NCBI GenBank assembly: GCA_947492745.1
Contig: CANLOE010000051.1
Location: forward strand, 1 to 48,954
DNA from: an uncultured Cyclobacteriaceae bacterium
Lineage (GTDB): Bacteria > Bacteroidota > Bacteroidia > Cytophagales > Cyclobacteriaceae
Reading direction: 5' to 3'
DNA: 48,954 nucleotides
Position numbers and translations under genes: made by a program. This document shows positions 38,541 to 46,332 of the stretch, in pieces. The notes beneath the pieces were generated by a model. The model was not told the DNA's origin and ran no database searches. It saw only the letters and a list, made by a program, of their open reading frames with translations. How positions within the stretch are numbered: the first letter of the stretch is position 1; each line of letters begins with the position of its first letter.

Positions 38541-39497
38541 ATGGCTACTATTGGAACGGATATTACACAAGCGAAAATATTTTTGGAGCAGGGCAATCTC
38601 ATAGGTCTTCCAACAGAGACGGTCTATGGACTTGCGGGCAATGCACTGGACGTAGATACCGTATCCCGTATCTTTCAGGTCAAGGACCGTCCCTCTTTCG
38701 ATCCGCTCATTGTACACACGGATTCTTTGGAGAAGGTACGGACTTTTGTCAAGAATGTCCCTGAAGCCGCCGAACTGCTGGCTCGGAATTTCTGGCCGGG
38801 TCCATTGACCTTATTACTGCCCAAGGAAGCCTCCATACCTGACCTGGTAACATCGGGGATGACGACCGTAGCAGTCAGGGTGCCCCGTCATCCCGTGGCC
38901 TTGGATTTGTTGAAGGTTTTGGATTTCCCGCTGGCTGCTCCCAGCGCCAATCCTTTTGGCTACATCAGCCCTACAACCGCGCAACATGTAGATCATCAGC
39001 TAGGACAGCGTATCCCCTACATTCTGGAAGGAGGTCCCTGTCAGGTAGGAATAGAGTCGACCATTATCGGTTTTGAGAAAAATCTCCCTATCGTATACCG
39101 TATGGGGGGCATGAGTATCGAGCAGTTAGAAGCACTTATAGGCCCCATGGATGTAAAAGCGCACTCTTCTTCAGACCCTAAGGCACCCGGTATGCTCAAA
39201 AGCCATTACGCCCCTAGGAAACCTTTGATCCTCGGCGATATCCCTTATTTATTGAAAGAACATGTAGATACCCCTGTTGCCGTCCTATCCTTCAGGGAAG
39301 AGTTCCCTCAGATTGCCAAAGTACGGCAACGTGTCCTCAGTAAAGAAGGGGATATACAAAAAGCAGCGGCCCAATTGTTTTCCGCGCTGCGCTACTTGGA
39401 TGAGAGTGATGCCGAACTCATATTGGCCGAAGAGGTTCCCGAAGAGGGGCTGGGAAGAGCTATCAACGACCGCTTGCGTAGAGCGGCAGTAGAATAG
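38541..39497 (+). CDS. L-threonylcarbamoyladenylate synthase (Sua5 long form)
   Basis: The protein makes threonylcarbamoyl-AMP from threonine, bicarbonate and ATP for the t6A37 modification of tRNAs. The YrdC domain covers about 1-200 (GLPTETVYGLAGNA, IFQVKDRPSFDPLIVH, VAVRVPRHPVA, PSANPFGYISPT, GIESTIIGF). The Sua5 C-terminal domain begins at about 205 (APGMLKSHYAPRKPL) and distinguishes it from the single-domain TsaC. It has 318 residues, normal for Sua5. The pgk gene follows after 82 bp; a functional link is not evident. Confidence 0.94.
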   Translation: MATIGTDITQAKIFLEQGNLIGLPTETVYGLAGNALDVDTVSRIFQVKDRPSFDPLIVHTDSLEKVRTFVKNVPEAAELLARNFWPGPLTLLLPKEASIPDLVTSGMTTVAVRVPRHPVALDLLKVLDFPLAAPSANPFGYISPTTAQHVDHQLGQRIPYILEGGPCQVGIESTIIGFEKNLPIVYRMGGMSIEQLEALIGPMDVKAHSSSDPKAPGMLKSHYAPRKPLILGDIPYLLKEHVDTPVAVLSFREEFPQIAKVRQRVLSKEGDIQKAAAQLFSALRYLDESDAELILAEEVPEEGLGRAINDRLRRAAVE

Positions 39498-39579
39498 GTT
39501 GCATTTTCAACTTCTTTGAATACTTTTACGGTGATTTCAATTGGATGAGTATATACCTTCATTATAATACCTCAAAACT

Positions 39580-40767
39580 ATGAAAACCATCGACAGCCTG
39601 AACTTTAAAGGCAAAAAAGCACTGATTCGCGTAGATTTCAACGTTCCTTTGAACGAAAAGTTCGAAATCACTGATTTTACCCGGATAAAGGCTGCTACCC
39701 CGACCATTAAAAAAATATTATCCGATGGTGGTGCTGCCATACTGATGTCTCACTTAGGCCGCCCCAAGACAGGACCGGAAGAAAAGTTTTCCCTAAAACA
39801 CCTCGTAGACGACCTCAGCGAGCGTTTTGGGACTACCGTCAAATTTGCCACTGATTGTATCGGTACCGAAGCCGAGGAGAAGGCCGCTGACCTAAAAGAC
39901 GGGGAAATCCTGCTTTTGGAAAATCTTCGGTTTTATAAGGAAGAAACCAAAGGAGACAAAGATTTTGCGGAAAAACTCTCAGGTCTAGGGGATGTATACG
40001 TCAATGATGCCTTTGGCACCGCTCACCGTGCTCATGCTTCTACTTCGATTATCGCTCAGTTCTTTGCGGAAAAAGTATGTGGCTATGTCATGGCCACTGA
40101 GTTGGAAAATGCACAGAAAGTCCTGGATAAGGCCGACCGTCCCTTCACCGCTATCATGGGCGGAGCAAAAATCTCTGATAAGATCATGATGATCGAAAAG
40201 CTACTCGACCGTGTAGACAATCTGATCATCGGTGGTGGCATGTCCTATACTTTCGCCAAAGCCATGGGAGGTAATATCGGTACTTCCTTACTCGAAGCCG
40301 ATAAAATGGAGCTGGCCAAATCACTGATGGAAAAAGCCAAAGCCAAAGGCGTAAACCTACTTCTGCCCAAAGATAATCTAATAGCCGATGCCTTTGATAA
40401 CGATGCCAATACCAAAGTAGTGGACAGTGGTCAAATCCCTGATGAGTGGATGGGGCTGGACATCGGGACCAAGTCGCGAGAGGATTTTGCCGAAGTGATT
40501 ACCTCTTCGAAAACCGTATTGTGGAACGGCCCAATGGGCGTGTTCGAAATGTCCAATTTTGAAAAAGGTACCGTTGCCATCGCCGAAGCAGTTGTCGGGG
40601 CTACGAATAAAGGTGCTTTTTCTTTGATCGGTGGTGGTGATTCCGCATCCGCCATCAATAATCTGGGCTATGGTGATAAGGTATCTTATGTATCCACGGG
40701 CGGTGGTGCCCTTTTGGAATACATGGAGGGCAAGGAACTGCCCGGAGTCAAAGCTTTGGAAGGGTAA
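39580..40767 (+). CDS. pgk: Phosphoglycerate kinase
   Basis: This glycolytic enzyme interconverts 1,3-bisphosphoglycerate and 3-phosphoglycerate with ADP/ATP. Signatures are the N-terminal [15 protein letters not shown], the substrate-binding [12 protein letters not shown], the hinge/nucleotide region [19 protein letters not shown] and the C-terminal GGGDSASAI. At 395 residues it has the standard bacterial length. It stands alone, without gap or tpi nearby. Confidence 0.98.
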   Translation: MKTIDSLNFKGKKALIRVDFNVPLNEKFEITDFTRIKAATPTIKKILSDGGAAILMSHLGRPKTGPEEKFSLKHLVDDLSERFGTTVKFATDCIGTEAEEKAADLKDGEILLLENLRFYKEETKGDKDFAEKLSGLGDVYVNDAFGTAHRAHASTSIIAQFFAEKVCGYVMATELENAQKVLDKADRPFTAIMGGAKISDKIMMIEKLLDRVDNLIIGGGMSYTFAKAMGGNIGTSLLEADKMELAKSLMEKAKAKGVNLLLPKDNLIADAFDNDANTKVVDSGQIPDEWMGLDIGTKSREDFAEVITSSKTVLWNGPMGVFEMSNFEKGTVAIAEAVVGATNKGAFSLIGGGDSASAINNLGYGDKVSYVSTGGGALLEYMEGKELPGVKALEG

Positions 40768-40803
40768 TCCCGGAATCTTTCCAAAATATCGGCACTATCA
40801 ATG

Positions 40804-40835
40804 CCAAGGACAGCTGATTTTTCGGCTGTCCTTGG
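40804..40835. terminator. Hairpin between convergent pgk and the 41250 lipoprotein gene
   Basis: A perfect 11-bp stem CCAAGGACAGC/GCTGTCCTTGG encloses a 10-nt loop. No T-run follows on either strand, so it is either an atypical terminator or an mRNA-stabilising hairpin; position favours transcript-end function. Confidence 0.5.
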
Positions 40836-40860
40836 TACCGGCTCTTTGGTAGGTATACCC

Positions 40861-41250
40861 TCAAAGGTCGCAGGTAAAATTTTCCGGTTGCCATAGCAAG
40901 CGCATGTTTTCCAAGCTTATCCCTTGACTTTCCAAGCCGCTGAGATCGGATACTACATTACCTTCACAGTCCAGCACTGGAATCACGGAATTACAGAGGG
41001 CACAGCAGTTATTCAGGATAAATACGGTTTGGCCTTTGAGCTGACCTTTTTCTATATAAAATTCATTTCCCTGTTCGCCCATATCCAGTATGGATTGGAC
41101 TTCAGCCCGTAGCCATGGCAGCTCCTCCAAGGGCCGCTCCGATTGACAGGCTATCTTTTCCGCATCATCATCCTGGCCACAGGAACACAGTGAGAAAGCA
41201 ATACATAAAAGTAATCCATAAACGTAATCTCGGCTTTTGTCATTCATCAT
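40861..41250 (-). CDS. Cysteine-rich lipoprotein of unknown function
   Basis: After a hydrophobic leader (YVYGLLLCIAFSLCSC) a lipobox-like LCSC places the lipidated Cys near residue 24. The mature part has LEELPWLRAEVQSI, then a cysteine cluster NNCCALCNSVIPVLDCEGN and a final Cys (FTCDL). The LPWL plus CC-x-x-C-x(n)-DC pattern is one I associate with small uncharacterised Bacteroidota lipoproteins (DUF6970-like, from memory). The cysteines suggest disulfides or metal binding in the periplasm. Two ATG codons at 41250 and 41247 are equivalent starts. Confidence 0.7.
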   Translation of the reverse strand: MMNDKSRDYVYGLLLCIAFSLCSCGQDDDAEKIACQSERPLEELPWLRAEVQSILDMGEQGNEFYIEKGQLKGQTVFILNNCCALCNSVIPVLDCEGNVVSDLSGLESQGISLENMRLLWQPENFTCDL

Positions 41251-41339
41251 CCTATTGTTGTTCGTTGAATTTTGAGTTGTATGTTCTTAGGACACTGATA
41301 ACCGGATAAGGGTTGGACATGGACATGTACCCAAGGTAT

Positions 41340-41512
41340 ACTCAAGAAAAAGTGAAATGGGAAGTTCAGGGTTCAGCAAGCCAGGAAAAATCATACATTG
41401 GTAGAATTTCTTTGGTTATTTATTGGTCATTAGGGTCGTTCTCGGTGGAACAGTGCTTTTGCAATGTTCTTCATTCTGTCCAAGAACAATTGCATTTGGA
41501 TATATATAGTTT
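41340..41512 (+). repeat. Possible family D repeat, copy 1
   Basis: It begins ACTCAAGAAAAAGTGAAATG and ends near TGTCCAAGAACAATTGC followed by ATTTGGATATATATAG. Both ends recur in the same order and at similar spacing at 45021-45190, but the middle parts do not align by eye. A decayed repeat is the likeliest reading. Confidence 0.35.
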
Positions 41513-41557
41513 TGGGGAAATGATGTCGATAAAAAATGGAATGCGCTGGGATAGGTA

Positions 41558-41893
41558 TTGAACCCGGATCATGCATTGGAAAATCTACTGCGGATCTAAA
41601 TACCTGCAAACCGGTCGTTGCACTACGTTTTTTGAATTCACCATAGCGTTGCTATGCCGAACGAATACAAATGGCCGGTATTTTGCTATTTATACAAATT
41701 TAGGTTTTAAATGTCGTATAAGATTCCGCGGGTCATTTTGTTTCAATCAAGGCGAGAACCGCAGGAATAGCAGCGCTATCCCGAGGATGGTCAACGCAGA
41801 GTGAAGCAAAATGAACAGGAAGATAGGCGATAGTTGAAAGCTAAGTTTGTATTATACGCTCATCACGATTTCTATCGATCAATTTGGGTTTAA
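41558..41893 (-). repeat. Family A repeat split by a family B insertion
   Basis: The left part (41558-41692) starts TTGAACCCGGATCATGCATT and carries the hairpin CCATAGCGTTGCTATGCC. The right part (41852-41893) matches the end of the copy at 36381-36556 base for base. Subtracting the 159-bp insertion and one 3-bp duplication leaves 174 bp, the normal family A length. Confidence 0.8.
41693..41851 (+). repeat. Family B element (159 bp) inserted into a family A repeat
   Basis: The element runs from TACAAATTTAGG to GCTAAGTTTGTA and is flanked by TTA (41690-41692 and 41852-41854). Removing it and one TTA restores GCTATTTATACGCT, which occurs intact on the other strand at 36411-36424. This defines the ends, the target duplication and the direction of events (B moved into A). 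The central hairpin here has one mismatch. Confidence 0.85.
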
Positions 41894-41925
41894 CAGCAGA
41901 AAAAAGCCCAAATCATTTCATATAA

Positions 41926-41958
41926 AAAAGAGGGGAGCCATGTGGCCTCACCTCTTTT
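41926..41958 (-). terminator. Terminator of the 41993-42571 gene
   Basis: AAAAGAGG pairs with CCTCTTTT, continuing with one mismatch and one bulge to a GCC/GGC tip over loop ATGT. On the minus strand a six-T run follows. It lies 34 bp past the stop codon. Confidence 0.8.
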
Positions 41959-41992
41959 CAATCGTATGGTTTCTGTATAGTCTTTGTTTTTC

Positions 41993-42571
41993 TTAATTGG
42001 CTTCGAACTTATTCATCTCTTCTTCAAATGTCTTTTTGAATTTTTCATAATCATAATCGATTTTCAGCTTCTCATCTTTCGACAAACGTTCATTATATGC
42101 AGTGACAAGATCATCAGCGGATAACTCCAAGGCTACATAGGTTTTGTAGCGTCCTTCTTTGGTCCTGACCAGTTTTTCGCAAATGGTCTTGATACCCGAT
42201 AATTTTTGATTGACTACCTCTCGGTTCAGGCTTTCAAAGCGCTCTTCGAGTTCTTCTTTGTTATTGAACTCTCTAGAGTTGACATAATTATCGGTGACTG
42301 TTTTTACAATAGTCTGTATACTGGCTGCCAATTCGTTCCTGGCATTGGTCAGGGCTTTTTTCTTGGAAGTGACCTGGTCCATACTTTCTCCACTGGAATT
42401 AGAGCGAAAAGCCTGATTGGTCGTGAAATAATCCGTACCGGAACAGGGCACCACGACTTCTACCTCGTCTTTTGGGGTCTGGTCCGCGGCTACTTTCTTG
42501 CTCTTACAGGCAACTGCAAACACGCCTAGGCAGGCAAAGGCCATATATTGAATCAATGTCGAATTTTTCAT
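41993..42571 (-). CDS. LPP20-like lipoprotein, short form
   Basis: A leader MKNSTLIQYMAFACLGVFAVAC with lipobox VAC puts the lipid anchor at Cys22. The mature part has a helix-rich domain with KKKALTNARNELAASIQTIV and an EGRYKTYVALELS strand, the signature of the LPP20/FlgT-N-type domain found in Bacteroidota and Helicobacter lipoproteins. It ends in a lysine/glutamate-rich helix. The next gene upstream (42733-44127) has the same domain, so the two form a duplicated pair in one orientation, 161 bp apart. The role is unknown. Confidence 0.75.
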   Translation of the reverse strand: MKNSTLIQYMAFACLGVFAVACKSKKVAADQTPKDEVEVVVPCSGTDYFTTNQAFRSNSSGESMDQVTSKKKALTNARNELAASIQTIVKTVTDNYVNSREFNNKEELEERFESLNREVVNQKLSGIKTICEKLVRTKEGRYKTYVALELSADDLVTAYNERLSKDEKLKIDYDYEKFKKTFEEEMNKFEAN

Positions 42572-42732
42572 AGCGATACTATTTAATAGGATTTAATTTG
42601 TTGTAGATGTTATCTATTTTTTTCAGATGTCACATAGCACTGACCAAGTGTAAATTTGACCTTTTGCCCTTTGTCACGCTGTATATACTAGGATAAACAA
42701 CAATGGGGCCAAAAAAAGCAAATAGCTAATTA

Positions 42733-44127
42733 TCAGCGCAAAACAGCTTCTATAAGCTCATCAGCGGCACTTTCCTCTAAGAGCTCCAGGGATTTATCGT
42801 AAGCTTCCCTGCTGGAGCGCTGGTAATCCAGGCTGAAGCCCTTGATCTTATCAAGGCCCGCGCTATAGACCTCTTGTCCTGTCTTTGCGTCCACCACTGC
42901 GATGTTCAGGGTCAGGTAGGTAATATGGATACTACCGGACACTGGCCCAGGTGCCGTATCGGCACTCAATTCCACCCACAGATCTGAGCTTTTCTTTTCG
43001 CTGCTGAAAGTAAACCCAGCTGATGACATCAGGGCTTTCAGCTTGTTGGAAATCTGCCCCGTAGGGGCGGGTTTCCCCAGTATGGACTCTTGTGCACTGA
43101 TATGTACACTTGGCTTTTGTACCTGCAAGGAAATCATGGCTTGGGGACCAACAATTTTTTCCATTAGAAGTGCATACACTTCGTCCCCCGAGCTTTTGGA
43201 CAATGTTTCCATATCCAAGCTTACCCGTATCTTTTGCTTCGCTTCTTTAGAACCAATACTGGAGATGATAATATTCGCCCGGCCTTCCGTGCCGGTGGTA
43301 TAAGTAGGGTGAAGCACCCCTTGTCCAATGTCAAATTCGGCTTTCAACGGCATATGGGACAAGGGCTTGCCCCTATCAGAGCTTGCAAAAACAGGTATAG
43401 AAAGGCCCTCGATCAGTCTTCTGTTGGTATTGGAATTATAGGCACCTGTTGTCAGGCGTATTTGTCTCAGCAGCAGTTGCGCTGCGGCATAGACCTCATT
43501 ACCCAATAGTATTTCCTTCCCTTCAAAGTACACTTTGTTGGCATCATCCAGGTAATCCCTCAAATGGTAGAAAGCCTGTAGGTAATATCCCAGCGCCAGT
43601 TTACTGTCTCCATTTTCGATGCCCTTACCTTTTTTAAAATAATCCAATGCTATATTTTGCGCATTTCTTCGTTTTCTGGCTTTGGACTCTTCGTAATCCT
43701 GCTTGGACAAACGATAATATACCCAGTAGCTATGCTCATCCTCCCAAGTATCGACCAGTTCGAATTCTTCGATTTCGTCGGTCACCTTTGTCATGATTTT
43801 GGACTGGTATTGCTGTTTGAACTGATAGTCGTTTTCGGTCTCAAATAGCAATGAGTTACTGGAAATGGTTACCTTGATTTCCGAAACCAAGTCCTGTAAG
43901 GCTGCTTTCTTTGCTGCTTGTCTGTAACTATCTGTCGCTGCTTTGCTGACATGCCCGATTCCCATATAATAAATACTGCTGCCCGGTTTACGGCTCACCC
44001 ACTCCGGCGGGCCAGCGGTCAGTGCTTCCTTCTGATGACCTTGATCTTGCCGGACCAATGAAGGGCTACAGGAAAACAATGGTACCAGCAAAAAAAAGAG
44101 TATAGGGACGTGTAGTTTTCTGACCAT
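42733..44127 (-). CDS. LPP20-like lipoprotein, long form (464 residues)
   Basis: The lipobox LFSC at the end of the leader gives a lipidated Cys near residue 20. An LPP20-type domain follows (PEWVSRKPGSSIYYMGIG, AAKKAALQDLVSEIKVTI, SYWVYYRLSKQDYEESK), to about 150. A helical TPR-like stretch (SKLALGYYLQAFYHLRDYL) and a beta-rich C-terminal half from about 245 (PLKAEFDIGQGVLHPTY, LTLNIAVVDAKTGQEVYSAG) complete it. The architecture looks like an outer-membrane-associated assembly factor but I cannot assign a process. It is paired with the short LPP20-like gene downstream. Confidence 0.75.
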   Translation of the reverse strand: MVRKLHVPILFFLLVPLFSCSPSLVRQDQGHQKEALTAGPPEWVSRKPGSSIYYMGIGHVSKAATDSYRQAAKKAALQDLVSEIKVTISSNSLLFETENDYQFKQQYQSKIMTKVTDEIEEFELVDTWEDEHSYWVYYRLSKQDYEESKARKRRNAQNIALDYFKKGKGIENGDSKLALGYYLQAFYHLRDYLDDANKVYFEGKEILLGNEVYAAAQLLLRQIRLTTGAYNSNTNRRLIEGLSIPVFASSDRGKPLSHMPLKAEFDIGQGVLHPTYTTGTEGRANIIISSIGSKEAKQKIRVSLDMETLSKSSGDEVYALLMEKIVGPQAMISLQVQKPSVHISAQESILGKPAPTGQISNKLKALMSSAGFTFSSEKKSSDLWVELSADTAPGPVSGSIHITYLTLNIAVVDAKTGQEVYSAGLDKIKGFSLDYQRSSREAYDKSLELLEESAADELIEAVLR

Positions 44128-44468
44128 CGCTGCGCTTAAGTTTTTTTTATAACTATCTATATTCGTGCCAAATTATCTCCATATAATGCCGTATTGAAAA
44201 AATTATTCCTTCCATATGCTGGACAGGATTTTATATCTGCAATTCCAGAAAAGCGACATTGTCCTCTGTGCACAGAAATTGTACAATTTGAGAGTAAATT
44301 ATGCTAAAGCAAACTTTATTTTATCTATTTTCGTTAACTTATGATAAAGTCTATGGGCCTTTTACACAAAAATGATTGGTATCAGTTCAAGTTGCCAATG
44401 GTAAATAGACGATTTCATACCCATAATAAATAATGGATATAATTATAATAGCATAAATCACCTTACAA
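44128..44468. other. AT-rich intergenic region between divergent lipoprotein genes
   Basis: I see no ORF, hairpin or repeat here. It must contain the promoters of the genes starting at 44127 (minus) and 44469 (plus), but no element matches the TAnnTTTG consensus well enough to place them. Confidence 0.4.
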
Positions 44469-44993
44469 ATGAAGCTATTCCAGAAAATACTCTTCCCTCT
44501 ACTTATCGTTGTATTTTTAGGGTCCTGTAAAGAGGAATCACAACAACAGGTCAGTGAATTTACGGGCAATAAGATAGTATATAGCCTTTTTCAGGCCACG
44601 ACAGATTATAATGTCAAAGGTACGGTCAGTTTCAATGAAAAAGTAGATGGCAGTACCGCTGTTCTAGTGGAGGTTTCCGGAACCGAGGGAGACAATTATC
44701 ATCCATTGCACCTTCATTTCGGGCCTATCGATGGTGATGGAGATATCGCCGCTCTTCTGACTCCGATTCATGGAGCCAGTGGACGTAGTGAAACCGACCT
44801 GAACCTACTCAGCGATGGTACTGTACTCAGTTATAATGACCTCTTGGCCATGGAAGCCAGTATAAAAGTTCATCTTTCGGGAATCGGTGACGATGCTAAA
44901 ATCGTACTGGCGGGTGGCAATGTAGGCAGTGCCATAGACAAGAGCACATCTAATGATAGAGTCATCAAAATCACCGTTTGTAAGAGTAATTAA
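44469..44993 (+). CDS. CHRD-like lipoprotein
   Basis: The leader ends in the strong lipobox FLGSC (Cys20). The mature 155 residues contain GTVSFNEKVDGSTAVLVEVSG, then HPLHLHFGPIDGDGDIAALL, and KVHLSGIGDDAKIVLAGGNVG. This pattern, with a central HxHFG, resembles CHRD domains, whose histidines are suspected to bind metal. The spacing differs from canonical CHRD, so the assignment is to a related beta-sandwich. It stands alone on the plus strand. Function unknown. Confidence 0.65.
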   Translation: MKLFQKILFPLLIVVFLGSCKEESQQQVSEFTGNKIVYSLFQATTDYNVKGTVSFNEKVDGSTAVLVEVSGTEGDNYHPLHLHFGPIDGDGDIAALLTPIHGASGRSETDLNLLSDGTVLSYNDLLAMEASIKVHLSGIGDDAKIVLAGGNVGSAIDKSTSNDRVIKITVCKSN

Positions 44994-45020
44994 TGTTTCC
45001 CCCTTAACAGACTGTTCCAT

Positions 45021-45190
45021 ACCCAAGAAAAAATGAAATGGGAAACCTTACAGGTAATGGCCTCGGGGGAAGTCCGGATATTATTGAATCGTTACGGGTA
45101 GACTTGTCATTTGTACCTTTAGAAAATAGTGTCACCTAAGTCTGCAAACTATCTTGTCCCAAATCAATTGCGTTTGGGTATAAATATATT
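45021..45190 (+). repeat. Possible family D repeat, copy 2
   Basis: ACCCAAGAAAAAATGAAATG at the start and TGTCCCAAATCAATTGCG followed by TTTGGGTATAAATATA at the end match 41340-41512 in order and approximate spacing. The middle is diverged. Confidence 0.35.
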
Positions 45191-45289
45191 CTCGATTTCT
45201 AATGGTGATAGAGAATTCGCAGGTACAAGTTGATCTCTGGTCGAATACTTTCTCCACTATGCGCATTACTGTAAGTAATCATTTGGAGC

Positions 45290-45450
45290 ATCATTTCTTT
45301 TAAATTTTCCTAGATAGCGATACTGCTATTCTCAATGATGCTCAAGTGGCGGGCGGGCCCCTTCGCTGACCAAATCCTCAAGGACATTTTCTTAGCGCCC
45401 GATCCTTCCTCATTCTGTACTCAGAATAAGGGACAACACCACCTCCTTAG
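45290..45450 (+). repeat. Family C repeat, degenerate copy
   Basis: The shared blocks are GGCGGGCGGGCCCCTTCGCTGA, CCTCAAGGACATTTTCTTAGCG and CTCAGAATAAGGGACAAC. The hairpin at about 45314-45330 (GATAGCGATACTGCTATT) is imperfect. The rest of the long gap 44994-45951 holds a family D-like copy, this element, a family B copy and the blaI control region. Confidence 0.5.
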
Positions 45451-45571
45451 TGATTATCGACTATTCGAAGAGGGTAACTATTGTATTGAAATCTTTAGCA
45501 CAGTGTATGCCTATTGTTAGGTTGTCCGGTATATAGTGGAGGTCTCAAAAAAAACCAACCATGACATAATC

Positions 45572-45707
45572 CCTATCTTCCTGTTCATTTTGCTCCACTC
45601 TGCATTGACAATACTCGGGATAGCGCTGCTCTCCCTGCGGTTATCGCCTTGATTGATACTAAAACGACCCGCGGAATCTTATACGACATCTGAAACCCAA
45701 ATTTGTA
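45572..45707 (-). repeat. Family B element, truncated, minus orientation
   Basis: Read on the minus strand it starts TACAAATTTGGG directly after TTA, as the full copies do, and follows them through the central hairpin to GAAGATAGG, where similarity ends. About 23 bp of the far end are lost or replaced. The intact end abuts AACCCAAAATCG, a family A end sequence. Confidence 0.7.
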
Positions 45708-45870
45708 TAACCCAAAATCGACACATCGAAATTATATTGACCTGCTACCATGGTCAAGGCCATACTTCCACTGCTATCGCGCTGATTGTACTGCCTTCTA
45801 TCCTTTCCCTAATATGTACTAGCCGACTTAGGCCCAGTGAAATCCCTGCAAGGCCCTTTCCTTCAGGTTG

Positions 45871-45892
45871 AATTACGAAAAACTTCGTAATT
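45871..45892. promoter_or_regulatory. Operator palindrome 1 upstream of blaI
   Basis: AATTACGAA-AAAC-TTCGTAATT is a perfect palindrome with 9-bp arms. It sits just upstream of the presumed -33 element and shares its TACGAA/TTCGTA half-sites with a second palindrome next to the start codon. This is the expected layout for a BlaI/MecI dimer site repressing its own operon. Confidence 0.7.
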
Positions 45893-45895
45893 GAC

Positions 45896-45926
45896 TTGCA
45901 ACTGTCCTCAAGGGCATTTATCATTG
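45896..45926 (+). promoter_or_regulatory. Probable blaI-blaR1 promoter
   Basis: TTG (45896-45898) and TATCATTG (45919-45926, one mismatch to TAnnTTTG) are separated by 20 bp, close to the Bacteroidota -33/-7 spacing. Transcription would begin near 45933, inside the second operator. Confidence 0.5.
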
Positions 45927-45927
45927 T

Positions 45928-45947
45928 ATTACGAAAATATTCGTAGA
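45928..45947. promoter_or_regulatory. Operator palindrome 2, overlapping the blaI transcription start
   Basis: ATTACGAA-AATA-TTCGTAGA keeps the TACGAA/TTCGTA core of the first palindrome with the same 4-bp spacer. Only the outer two right-hand bases differ. It ends 4 bp before the blaI ATG, so bound repressor would block initiation. Confidence 0.65.
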
Positions 45948-45951
45948 TAAT

Positions 45952-46332
45952 ATGAAGACAGCAAAACCTACCGAAAAAGAACTGGAAATCCTACAAGTAC
46001 TCTGGCAGCAAGGCCCTGCTACAGTGAGGGAAATCAATACGGTGCTCAACGCGACCAAAAACATTGGTTATACGACTACCCTTAAAGTAATGCAGATTAT
46101 GTATGACAAGGGCTTTCTCAGCCGACAGAAATCGGGCAAGACGCACGTGTACAAGGCCACTATCACCAAGGAAGGCACACAACAACAGTTGTTGGACAAG
46201 TTGTTGGATACGGCTTTTGGTGGTTCTGCGATGAAGCTGGTCATGCAGGCACTGGGCAATCGAAAGTCCAGCCAAAAGGAACTGGATGAAATCAGGGATT
46301 ATCTCGATCGTTTGGAAGGGGGTGAATCATGA
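45952..46332 (+). CDS. BlaI/MecI/CopY family transcriptional repressor
   Basis: A winged-helix repressor of 126 residues, the family length. It starts PTEKELEILQVLWQQGPATVREI and contains NIGYTTTLKVMQIMYDKGFL, the DNA-recognition region of BlaI/MecI proteins, then a dimerisation tail. In the known systems the repressor is inactivated when the BlaR1-type protease senses its signal. Two matching palindromes flank its promoter, implying autoregulation. Its stop codon overlaps the start of the M56 peptidase gene (ATGA). No beta-lactamase is nearby, so the regulated process is not evidently antibiotic resistance. Confidence 0.93.
   Translation: MKTAKPTEKELEILQVLWQQGPATVREINTVLNATKNIGYTTTLKVMQIMYDKGFLSRQKSGKTHVYKATITKEGTQQQLLDKLLDTAFGGSAMKLVMQALGNRKSSQKELDEIRDYLDRLEGGES

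Noticed and set aside
41313-41561. 82-residue frame before the split family A repeat
   Set aside because: It overlaps the family D-like repeat and its translation has no recognisable pattern; the related sequence at 45021 does not keep the frame.
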